Origin: a virus
Strand: one strand, 5' to 3'
IMG/VR virus record: IMGVR_UViG_3300042539_001099
Span: 1-21,904 of that record
Length of the DNA: 21,904 nucleotides
Below the pieces are notes generated by a model. That model was not told where the DNA came from. It made no database searches and saw nothing but the letters and a program-made list of their open reading frames with translations. Shown here in pieces: positions 6,977-13,750 of this stretch. Made by a program: the position numbers and the translations under genes. Within the stretch, counting starts at the first letter, position 1, and every line of letters starts with the position of its first letter.

Positions 6977-7148
6977 GACGAATTTTTGGAACTACACCCA
7001 CGGGCTTAGGATTTTTCCAGTTATCTATGGCTTGATTTATTTCTAGGGCTAGGGCATTCCAATCAGTTATCATGTCTAGTTTACCACCAGCGTGATAAAC
7101 AAATGTGGTATGCTTGCCTTTTACAATCTTTGAGCGTTTGGGCTTCAC
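6966..7148 (-). CDS. Small basic protein, unknown function
   Basis: This 60-aa protein begins with GTG at 7148-7146. The G of that codon is the last base of the aldolase-like gene's TAG stop (TAGTG), and the gene ends 11 bases inside the nuclease gene. This tight stitching on both sides, not a domain match, supports it as a real gene. The ends are strongly basic (MKPKRSKIVKGKH at the start, PKIRRGR at the end), and the middle has a short Trp-containing helix (DWNALALEINQAIDNW). Basic ends suggest nucleic-acid contact. It could be a partner of either neighbour; no family was recognised. Confidence 0.6.
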   Translation of the reverse strand: MKPKRSKIVKGKHTTFVYHAGGKLDMITDWNALALEINQAIDNWKNPKPVGVVPKIRRGR

Positions 7149-7795
7149 TATGTAGCTCCATGTAAAATAATTTTACATATATGCTCTAACCTTTCAATAT
7201 GTTCAAAAGCACGCCAAGGACTGGTATCTACAGCTACAACGCCGTGCCTGTCCATTCCTACTATATTATACCCTAATGAGCCGTCTAGTTCAAGTTCAAG
7301 ATTTCGAACACACGCATCAGCTAATTCTTGAGTTAGTGGTAAAAATGCTGGAACAGTTTTTCCAACTTTAGTATACCTACTTAATTCAGGGAACTCATTA
7401 GATAAAGTTGTTAAGTCAATTCCCTTATACATAGCTGCAGTTGTATATGTAGGATGTAAGTGCAGAACAACTCTGGTATCTGTGTTAATTTCCTTTTGTA
7501 GAGCAAAGTGCATAGGAATTTCGCCGCTAGGTTTTAAGTTTTTACTTATAGGAGTATGTTCCGCCTCTTTCCAGTCTTTCCAATACATATCTGGCCCTAC
7601 TATTCCGCTATGTATTCCACTAACAATATTTAGCTTTTTAAACTGATCTGGTTGAAGTGTTTGCTTACGAACACCACTAGGAGTTACATAAAAGTATTTT
7701 TGCTCACGATACCTAATACTAGCATTACCATCACGAGTAGTTACCCAGCCGCGTCTGTACCCTTCTTGAAATATGTCACATATAGTTTCTAACAT
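7148..7795 (-). CDS. Class II aldolase/adducin-fold protein
   Basis: This 215-aa protein has the FucA/AraD/MtnB-type fold. It shows the phosphate- and substrate-loop motifs RDGNASIR (21-28) and VTPSGVR (37-43), PSGEIPMH with the catalytic-type Glu92, the zinc ligands His112 and His114 in LHLHPTYTTA, and a third ligand His184 in RHGVVAV. All metal ligands and the acid/base Glu are present, so it should be an active metal-dependent aldolase, epimerase or dehydratase. The substrate cannot be read from the sequence. Candidates include a sugar-phosphate aldolase or a methylthioribulose-phosphate dehydratase-like enzyme. It starts directly after the SbcC stop in opposite gene order terms (TAAATG at 7798-7793) and is coupled to the next gene by a one-base overlap. 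It interrupts the recombination genes, so it looks like an inserted auxiliary metabolic gene. Confidence 0.85.
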   Translation of the reverse strand: MLETICDIFQEGYRRGWVTTRDGNASIRYREQKYFYVTPSGVRKQTLQPDQFKKLNIVSGIHSGIVGPDMYWKDWKEAEHTPISKNLKPSGEIPMHFALQKEINTDTRVVLHLHPTYTTAAMYKGIDLTTLSNEFPELSRYTKVGKTVPAFLPLTQELADACVRNLELELDGSLGYNIVGMDRHGVVAVDTSPWRAFEHIERLEHICKIILHGAT

Positions 7796-9592
7796 TTAGT
7801 CCTCTATCTTAGAGATATTTTGTTTCTTAACAACTGTAATCTTTTCTAACAGGGGATGGGTAAATCCGTGTGATACTAGTAGTGTATTTAAGTTTTCTTC
7901 ACGTAGTAAGATTTCTACAAGTTTTTCTTTTCCGTCTAGGTCTAGAGCTTCTACAGTTTCATCTAAGATTAGTAAGTTTACTCGATTTTGAGATAAACTC
8001 TGCATTAGCTTACGAATAGCAAGCAGTGTAGCTACATTAACTCTGGCACGCTCTCCGCCGCTTAATGCTTGTATATCAATGTTATTACCATTGTCTACAA
8101 TAATAACATTAAGTTTGTCATTACCACTAATCTCAAACGCAAGTTGAAATCTTCCACTACTTAATTCAGCTAAATATTGATTGGTTAGTACCTCTAGATC
8201 TTTTACTAAGTTTTCTATTTTATAAGCTACTAAACCAGTTGTACTAAATGTTTTTACTAGAATCGCTAGTATATTTAGGCGGCTTTGTAAACCTGCAAGA
8301 TTAGCTTGCCAAGTAGTTAAATCTTCTTGCATATCAGCAAGCTGAGACTTTAAAAGTTCTGCTTTACTGTTATGCTGTTGTCGTGCTTGATTTTCTAGCT
8401 CAATAGTTTGAATTGCAGTTTTAGCTTGTTGTATGGATTTTTGCAACTCATCTAGCTGTTTTTGTAGAATTTTTTCATCTAAGAGTTCATTGGGTAAATC
8501 ATTATCAATTAGTTGATAGTATTTTTCCCATTCTGCCTGAGCTTCTATAGCTTCTTTCCACAGTTTTAATCTGTTTTCAATATCTTGAATTTTTGTGTTT
8601 ACTTGTTGGCTAAACTCTTTACTAGTTGTAACGATTTGTTCATATTCATTAAGCAATTGTTGAGTTTTTTCTCTGTTAATTGCTTGTAAACAAGTAGGAC
8701 AAGAATCTGATAGATTAGTTAGTTTACGAATAAACTGTTGAGCATCTTGTGCAGTTTTATCATGTTCAGCACGTTTAGTTATATATTCGCTAATAGTTTC
8801 TGTAGGTTTTTCTGGTACAGGTAACAGTTTTAATTTACCTTGAACTGTTTTATATGTATTGTTCTGAGAAATCTTTTTATTTTTAGCACTTATAGTACTA
8901 ATAGTTTCTCGAATACTAGCATATTGGCTTATATCATCTTCTGGCTGGGAAGGAACTGGTAGAAGTGGTTTTTGTTCTAAATTTTGTTTGTTATACTTAT
9001 CAATCCAGTCTTGAATTGTTCGCAACTTAGATTCTGCACTGGCTACTAGTACTCCTAGATCTTGGTGTAGGCGTTTAAATTGATCACCAGTTTCTGTGTA
9101 CCTAGTTAAGTTTAGGAGTTCAATTAAAAACTTTTTACGAGCCGTATCCGCACTAGTTAGAAACTCTAGACTATTTGCACCACTTTGGTAAACTACTTGC
9201 GTAAAAGTTTTGTGATCAATACCTATAATGTCTTCAATAATTTTATAGGTTGTAGTAGCAGTATGCCCACTTATATCTTTGCCATTCTTATACAACTTAA
9301 CAATCTGAGAACCAGATCGTTTTGTTTCTATCCTATACTCATCGTTATCTTTTGTTAGTGCAAGTTCTACGTTATACCAGTTATCTTTTACATATCGGTT
9401 TAAAATATCTGCTTTTTTAATACCTTTGCTATTCTTATTATATAGAACTTCTTCAAGTATAAGAGCTATAGAACTTTTACCGTGTCCGTTTTTACCAATT
9501 AATTGCATTAGTGGAGCACTAGTAAAGTTTATTTGATTATCTTTGCCGTAACTAAAACAGTTAGACCATTTTAAGTGCTTTATTGTTATCAT
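7796..9592 (-). CDS. sbcC: SbcC/Rad50-type recombination nuclease ATPase subunit (T4 gp46 / T5 D13-like)
   Basis: This 598-aa SMC-like ATPase pairs with the SbcD/Mre11 subunit to process DNA ends and hairpins. Seen in order: the FKNF-like start (WSNCFSYG), Walker A GKNGHGKS (33-40), a long coiled-coil region rich in Gln, Lys and Glu, the zinc-hook CPTC at 298-301, a second coil, the ABC signature LSGGER (510-515), Walker B LLILDE (540-545) with Glu545, and the switch His575 in LLVSHG. The coils are short compared with cellular Rad50, as usual for phage gp46. The ATG at 9592 lies 32 bases inside the glutaredoxin gene. It is retained because the N-terminal strand just before the Walker A motif begins there. 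Confidence 0.95.
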   Translation of the reverse strand: MITIKHLKWSNCFSYGKDNQINFTSAPLMQLIGKNGHGKSSIALILEEVLYNKNSKGIKKADILNRYVKDNWYNVELALTKDNDEYRIETKRSGSQIVKLYKNGKDISGHTATTTYKIIEDIIGIDHKTFTQVVYQSGANSLEFLTSADTARKKFLIELLNLTRYTETGDQFKRLHQDLGVLVASAESKLRTIQDWIDKYNKQNLEQKPLLPVPSQPEDDISQYASIRETISTISAKNKKISQNNTYKTVQGKLKLLPVPEKPTETISEYITKRAEHDKTAQDAQQFIRKLTNLSDSCPTCLQAINREKTQQLLNEYEQIVTTSKEFSQQVNTKIQDIENRLKLWKEAIEAQAEWEKYYQLIDNDLPNELLDEKILQKQLDELQKSIQQAKTAIQTIELENQARQQHNSKAELLKSQLADMQEDLTTWQANLAGLQSRLNILAILVKTFSTTGLVAYKIENLVKDLEVLTNQYLAELSSGRFQLAFEISGNDKLNVIIVDNGNNIDIQALSGGERARVNVATLLAIRKLMQSLSQNRVNLLILDETVEALDLDGKEKLVEILLREENLNTLLVSHGFTHPLLEKITVVKKQNISKIED

Positions 9593-9833
9593 TTAAAAAT
9601 CTTCTAAATTCCTGTAGTCCACCAATCCATTTACCATCTACTACAATTTGTGGAACACTGCGTGCACCCGGTAGTGTACTAAAAAATAGTTGTTTAGTTT
9701 CTGGCGTATCTATTACGTTAACTTGGTATAGAACACCAAGTTGATCTAATAATTTTTTAACCGTATCACACCCAGGGCAGTTTGGCTGCGACCATACAAC
9801 AACTTGTTTAATCTGTAAGTTTGTCTCTGGCAT
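9561..9833 (-). CDS. Glutaredoxin
   Basis: This 90-aa single-domain thioredoxin-fold protein has the dithiol active site CPGC (19-22), the cis-Pro motif SVPQI (59-63, Pro61) and the glutathione-contact GG (71-72) followed by LQEF. It can pass electrons from glutathione to protein disulfides. The likeliest client in this phage is the ribonucleotide reductase at 2204-4165, which ends in a CxxxxC pair; this is inference. GAGGAA lies 8 bases before the ATG. The gene overlaps sbcD by 26 bases and sbcC by 32 bases, so it is wedged between the two subunits of one nuclease complex and co-translated with them. Confidence 0.93.
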   Translation of the reverse strand: MPETNLQIKQVVVWSQPNCPGCDTVKKLLDQLGVLYQVNVIDTPETKQLFFSTLPGARSVPQIVVDGKWIGGLQEFRRFLNDNNKALKMV

Positions 9834-10776
9834 TATAAAATTCCTCTAATACGCTATTAATTGTAGTCTGATCTAGTTCTAGAATATAGGTAAGATATTC
9901 ACGAACTTCCTCAGCCATAGTCATATTAGGGTCTAGAATAAGCTGAGTATCTTGTGCTCGTTTTACTACTTTTTTATCGATTAGGTCACTATCTTCTAGT
10001 TGACTTAATTCGTGCAAGTTACCCTCAATCTCATAGATTGTATGATCGGGGTATGTCTGCGGTTTAGGGTCGCTTACGCCTACTGTTCGCTTAATAAGCT
10101 GTGGTAGATCAAACTTTAGCCACTCATGTTCCAAATTGTCCAAGTCAAGTAAGATGCATCCAGTTTCAACTCTGTTACGATGAAAGCTAGTAGTATAAGG
10201 ACTACCGGGATAGAGAATATTACGCTGAGAGTTTTCATAACTGTGTAGATCTCCTGCTAGTACTACTTGCCAGCGATTTAGTAGTTCTAGATTAATTTCT
10301 GCCTTAACGTGTGGAGGAATATCTCCACGAACATGAGTTACTAGTACTCTACCTTGAAAGTCTAAATTACTGTAATTATCTTGAAAATCCCGTAATTTAT
10401 TATAAGGAATAATATCAATGTCTCCACCAAGTAAATCACTCCTATAGTCATCACATACAGTTACTAGTTTATTTAATCGCCAAGTTGCACGTTTTAGATA
10501 TGTTAAAAAGGTAGTATCCTTTTTAACCATTTCATGATTACCACTATAAATAACACTGGGTTTTTGAAGGCTAGCTACTAGGTCAAAATATAGCTCGACT
10601 TCATCCATATTAGGCAGTCTGTCAAATATATCACCGCCTATAATAATCATATCAGCTTTATCTTGCATCTCATGAAATTGATCTACAAATAGCTGAAATC
10701 TATTTTTAGCCCATTCTGTGGGCACATTCTTTTGACCTAGTTTAATGTGAATGTCGGCTGTAAAAAGTAATTTCAT
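9808..10776 (-). CDS. sbcD: SbcD/Mre11-type recombination nuclease subunit (T4 gp47 / T5 D12-like)
   Basis: This 322-aa calcineurin-like metallophosphoesterase is the nuclease half of the SbcCD complex. Phosphoesterase motifs appear in order: DIH (Asp8, His10), GGDIFD (47-52), GNHE (79-82), VTHVRGDI and AGDLHSYE with the distal metal-binding His residues. The C-terminal third would be the DNA-capping and SbcC-binding part. The start ATG lies just downstream of the hairpin that follows ssb, so expression probably depends on read-through. In T4 and T5, this pair initiates end resection for recombination-dependent replication. Confidence 0.94.
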   Translation of the reverse strand: MKLLFTADIHIKLGQKNVPTEWAKNRFQLFVDQFHEMQDKADMIIIGGDIFDRLPNMDEVELYFDLVASLQKPSVIYSGNHEMVKKDTTFLTYLKRATWRLNKLVTVCDDYRSDLLGGDIDIIPYNKLRDFQDNYSNLDFQGRVLVTHVRGDIPPHVKAEINLELLNRWQVVLAGDLHSYENSQRNILYPGSPYTTSFHRNRVETGCILLDLDNLEHEWLKFDLPQLIKRTVGVSDPKPQTYPDHTIYEIEGNLHELSQLEDSDLIDKKVVKRAQDTQLILDPNMTMAEEVREYLTYILELDQTTINSVLEEFYNARDKLTD

Positions 10777-10791
10777 AATATAAGATAAAAT

Positions 10792-10820
10792 AGCCTGCTA
10801 AACTTTTGGCTTAGCAGGCT
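10792..10820 (-). terminator. Hairpin after ssb, probable weak terminator or attenuator
   Basis: AGCCTGCTAA (10792-10801) and TTAGCAGGCT (10811-10820) are exact 10-bp complements around a 9-base loop. Leftward transcripts read the hairpin, then ATTTTATCTTA, a modest U-rich tract, just before the sbcD ATG. It begins 7 bases after the ssb stop. The imperfect U-tract suggests partial termination or mRNA stabilisation that lets ssb be made in excess over sbcD. Confidence 0.72.
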
Positions 10821-10826
10821 GGATTA

Positions 10827-11471
10827 TTAAGCTAAATCTTTAACAGCTTCACGTTCGCTATCTGTTTGATTCTCTTGTTCCTCTTCTTGACCTTTTTGCA
10901 GTTTCTCGATTAAGGCTTTTACCTCGTCGCTGGTGGGGCGAGGATACTTTTCATCAATAGATACTGCGGTATCAGCTAGCTTACGCTCGTTATCACCAAG
11001 GCTGCGCTGTTTACAACGAAGAACTTGCAGGGTGTATTCAACATTAAAAGCTAGTGGGCCAGTTTTATTACGCTTAAACACTACATCCCAACCAGTATCG
11101 TAGTCAGTAGGGTCGCCCAGATCTTCTGCAGCAGTTAGGATTTGCTCAAACAGTTTCTTTTTAAGATTTAGTACTTTAACTTTTCCATCCTTAGGATCAA
11201 TACAGTTAACTGCATAGCTCCAGGAGCACTTCAAGTCAGGATACGAATCTTGTACCCAATCTTTTTCTAGATTATCAAATTTTTCTTTTTCACGACTAAA
11301 AGCTAGACATTCAATAGGAATATCTTTGTTATTAGTACCTTTTACCCAGTATACATAGCGTGGAAGAACCCCACCAATAAGCCTAACAGAGTTTTCTCCG
11401 TCTTTGTACTCGTAAGATTCAACTTTAGATGTTTGTGCTTTGCCTTTGGTTTGTTTAAATGAGAGTGCCAT
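10827..11471 (-). CDS. Single-stranded DNA-binding protein, T4 gp32-like (putative)
   Basis: This 214-aa protein has a basic, flexible N-terminus (KQTKGKAQTSKVESYEYKDG), a beta-rich core with aromatic strands (RYVYWVKG, KCSWSYAVNCID) and three cysteines (55, 82, 90). It has an acidic C-terminal tail (QEEEQENQTDSERE, about 194-207) of the kind used by ssDNA-binding proteins to recruit partners. The core pattern resembles gp32-like proteins of other large phages; it is not the bacterial SSB OB sequence. GAGGAAAC stands 2 bases from the ATG. Its placement between a hairpin and a strong promoter suggests a high-output cassette, as fits a protein needed in stoichiometric amounts. An alternative is another replication accessory protein, since the match is by pattern and not by a diagnostic motif. 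Confidence 0.65.
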   Translation of the reverse strand: MALSFKQTKGKAQTSKVESYEYKDGENSVRLIGGVLPRYVYWVKGTNNKDIPIECLAFSREKEKFDNLEKDWVQDSYPDLKCSWSYAVNCIDPKDGKVKVLNLKKKLFEQILTAAEDLGDPTDYDTGWDVVFKRNKTGPLAFNVEYTLQVLRCKQRSLGDNERKLADTAVSIDEKYPRPTSDEVKALIEKLQKGQEEEQENQTDSEREAVKDLA

Positions 11472-11856
11472 TTGTTTCCTCGTATATAAATTTTATATGT
11501 GCGTGTTTAATTATTAATAGCGGATTGTGTTTAATTGTAGCTATATTTAAGTCTGGGTATAAGGTTAAGTCAAGATGTTTTTGTTTTATGGTTTTATAGG
11601 AAAGATAATCTCTGCGTCCAGCTAGCCTAATATACTGTGCCTTAAATATTGCATCTGTTATTTTATCTTCAAATAGTGCTTTTGGATTTAACAAATAACT
11701 ACTGCCTGCTTCTAGCCCCAAAATAGGTTTGTACTTTTCTCGTGCATTTTTAGGTATCCGAATACCAAGAAAACACTTATGTAGAGCTGCAACTAAATAT
11801 TCAGGGTCGTTGTTTGTAGCAAACTCTAATTTGTTTAGGTTAAAAAAGAAGATCAT
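11455..11856 (-). CDS. Unknown phage protein (133 aa), first gene after promoter P1
   Basis: I do not recognise a family. The protein has a hydrophobic first strand (MIFFFNLNKLEF), a helix with ALHKCFLGI, several Tyr- and Lys-rich segments, and an Ile-rich C-terminal part (NPLLIIKHAHIKFIY). It has no signal peptide or clear membrane span. It overlaps ssb by 17 bases and has a leader of only about 12 bases from the predicted transcription start, with no clear ribosome-binding sequence. This is odd for the first gene of a strongly promoted unit. It lies where T5 has D11, between the D10-type helicase and the SbcD gene, but I cannot show homology. Confidence 0.75.
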   Translation of the reverse strand: MIFFFNLNKLEFATNNDPEYLVAALHKCFLGIRIPKNAREKYKPILGLEAGSSYLLNPKALFEDKITDAIFKAQYIRLAGRRDYLSYKTIKQKHLDLTLYPDLNIATIKHNPLLIIKHAHIKFIYEETNGTLI

Positions 11857-11874
11857 TCTTTGAAGTAAAATAAT

Positions 11875-11903
11875 ATTATATCACTTTGTAGAACATTTTG
11901 CAA
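11875..11903 (-). promoter_or_regulatory. Promoter P1, sigma70-like, upstream of orf133-ssb
   Basis: On the leftward strand a TTGCAA -35 element (11903-11898), a 17-bp spacer and a perfect TATAAT (11880-11875) are present, with TG one base upstream (extended -10). The -10 is embedded in TATAATATT, and the -35 sits in GACTTGCAA; both strings recur at promoter P2. An alternative -35, TTGACT further upstream, would need a 22-bp spacer and is not favoured. It lies in one of the few gaps (11857-11914). Confidence 0.85.
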
Positions 11904-11914
11904 GTCAAAATTTT

Positions 11915-13207
11915 TTAAACCGTTTCAATGTGCCAGCCCTTTCTAAGGTACAAGCCTAGGCGGTTTCTGTTTTGCTTTTTATCAGCCCAACCAGCAAACT
12001 GTAGATCTACTACTAGTGGATCTAATTTACCAGGATGTTGTCGTTGTATTCTACCAATAACTTGCTCTAACAAGCTATCGTTGTTCATTGGTATTGCTAG
12101 GATAACACAGGAGAGTGAGTTGATTGAGATTCCTTCTGAGAAGATTTGTCTGCTACCAGCAATCGACATTTTTTCACGGTTAAGGAGCTGTTGTTTAATC
12201 GTCTGACGCTCATCAAACCCGGTTTCGCCAGTAACCAACACACAATTTTCTCCGATGTATTCTTTGACATTTCGTAAAAACTCCACCCTATCTGCAATTA
12301 TAAGTACTTGATGCCCTGTTTCTATTTCTTGTTTAGCAATGCCAGCAATAAACTCTTGATAACTGGTATCGTTTGCTAGTGTATTTACTTTTTCAACCCA
12401 TGTAGCGCCATGTTTAAGTGTGATTCCAGTGTTAACTGTCCTGACCGTTGGGGCCAGTGTGTTACTTTGTGGGGGCTTGATAACATGATTTCCAAAATAA
12501 TCTTGAAATAAGACGTGTTTTCCATCTTTACGTTGCATTGTTCCCGACAGAGCAATGCGAAATCTACTGTGAAAAGTGTCAATAATTTGTGTAAATGTTG
12601 TTGCTGGACAGTGGTGTGCTTCATCTAGAATAATTGTTCCAAATTCTTTGCTTAGTGTATTACAGTGCTTTACAAGCGTTTGCACATTAGCCACAGTAAT
12701 AGCATGATCTTCCCAATCTAACTTACCACTACCTATAATTCCAGCTCTAATACCAAATAGGTTTTCTACTTCTTCACACCATTGATCTCTAAGCGCTGTA
12801 GTGTGAGTAATTACTAGTGTTTTTTGACCCAGCTTTCTAGCAAGATGTAGTGCGGTAAATGTTTTACCCCAGCCTACTAGTGCATTAATAAAGCAGGTAT
12901 CTGTAATCTCGTCACATACGGCCTGTTGTTCTGGGCGTAGCTCAAACTTAGGGTCTGGAAACGGAGCAGGAACAAGTACTCGTTTATCTACTACTTCCCA
13001 GCCTTGAGGAATTAAATCTTTACGGCCTTGTGGAACACTAATAATACCATTACCAATTATTTTATAGTTTCTAATAGTTTCTATACTACTAAAATGTTTA
13101 CTACCAGTATCTTTTTTAAACTTATAGGTAAGAGTATCAATAATTTTTTTAGATAGTTCTGCACCTGGATCATTTAAGTATATTTTATTACTTATGACTG
13201 CTTTCAT
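11915..13207 (-). CDS. SF2 DNA helicase, T5 D10 / UvsW-like
   Basis: This 430-aa protein is a superfamily 2 ATPase likely to remodel branched DNA. Motifs in order: the glutamine-bearing ELRPEQQ (89-95), Walker A GWGKT (112-116), motif Ia LVITHTTALRDQW (131-143), the Walker B DEAH box (195-198), motif III ALSGT, motif V EGISINSLSCVIL and motif VI QVIGRIQRQHPGK. An N-terminal region of about 85 residues (IRNYKIIGNGIISVPQGR) resembles the small accessory domain seen in UvsW-type and phage D10-type helicases. In T5, D10 performs branch migration; the same role is inferred here from position after the polymerase and from the motifs. The ATG is 3 bases after the preceding gene and lacks a strong ribosome-binding sequence. 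Confidence 0.9.
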   Translation of the reverse strand: MKAVISNKIYLNDPGAELSKKIIDTLTYKFKKDTGSKHFSSIETIRNYKIIGNGIISVPQGRKDLIPQGWEVVDKRVLVPAPFPDPKFELRPEQQAVCDEITDTCFINALVGWGKTFTALHLARKLGQKTLVITHTTALRDQWCEEVENLFGIRAGIIGSGKLDWEDHAITVANVQTLVKHCNTLSKEFGTIILDEAHHCPATTFTQIIDTFHSRFRIALSGTMQRKDGKHVLFQDYFGNHVIKPPQSNTLAPTVRTVNTGITLKHGATWVEKVNTLANDTSYQEFIAGIAKQEIETGHQVLIIADRVEFLRNVKEYIGENCVLVTGETGFDERQTIKQQLLNREKMSIAGSRQIFSEGISINSLSCVILAIPMNNDSLLEQVIGRIQRQHPGKLDPLVVDLQFAGWADKKQNRNRLGLYLRKGWHIETV

Positions 13208-13210
13208 TTG

Positions 13211-13750
13211 CTAGATTAGCCTGTAGGTAGTTTTAAATTGATCCAAGTATAAGCCGTATAACATATAACCTAAACCCCACTGTAGTATACCAGCATAGCG
13301 TTCACCATTTTGTGGATGTCTGAGAGACTTAAATCTCTGATCTAGACCCTCAATTTCTAGAATACACCCTAGATTGGTCGCAGGTAACACCCTTTTAATC
13401 TTCCGGCAAACCAGCTTGGCGCGTGTGGATTTTTTGTACTGAAATAAGTTTCCATGGTTGTCTATAAACCATGTAGTAGGCTTTGCTAATTTTATTAAAT
13501 CCACCAAGAAGTATATTGCGCGAGTAATAGGAAACAGTTTTGATTGGTCAAGCTGATATTTTAAGTGCAATCGTCTCAGCCCTAGGGTCGGTGCATCTAC
13601 AGTTCTATCGTCTACAAGACGAAAACCTATAAAACTATTTGTAGAATCTTTATCTACGTACTCTTTAGAGTAGAACACAACCCCATCCTCAACAGTAGGC
13701 TTGTGCTCTCCTAGTCTAAATACGGGCCAGACGATCTCCCCTAAATTCAT
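13211..13750 (-). CDS. Conserved-type phage protein of unknown function, downstream of the polymerase
   Basis: The open frame extends to a Met at 13789, but the ATG at 13750-13748 is chosen because GAGGAAAC lies just upstream. This gives 179 aa and a 35-base overlap with the polymerase gene instead of 74. The protein has no membrane span or known catalytic motif. The second half (WFIDNHGNLFQYKKSTRAKL, then KIKRVLPATNLGCILEIEG and RFKSLRHP, ending YAGILQWGLGYMLYGLY) matches, in my memory, a widespread phage hypothetical family often found near replication genes. The beta-rich KLFQYKK-type part and aromatic C-terminus suggest a compact binding domain. Its role is unknown; a polymerase accessory factor is possible from position only. 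Confidence 0.8.
   Translation of the reverse strand: MNLGEIVWPVFRLGEHKPTVEDGVVFYSKEYVDKDSTNSFIGFRLVDDRTVDAPTLGLRRLHLKYQLDQSKLFPITRAIYFLVDLIKLAKPTTWFIDNHGNLFQYKKSTRAKLVCRKIKRVLPATNLGCILEIEGLDQRFKSLRHPQNGERYAGILQWGLGYMLYGLYLDQFKTTYRLI

Noticed and set aside
11875-11908. TTGACT as the -35 of P1
   Set aside because: Its distance to TATAAT is 22 bp; TTGCAA five bases downstream gives the standard 17 bp.
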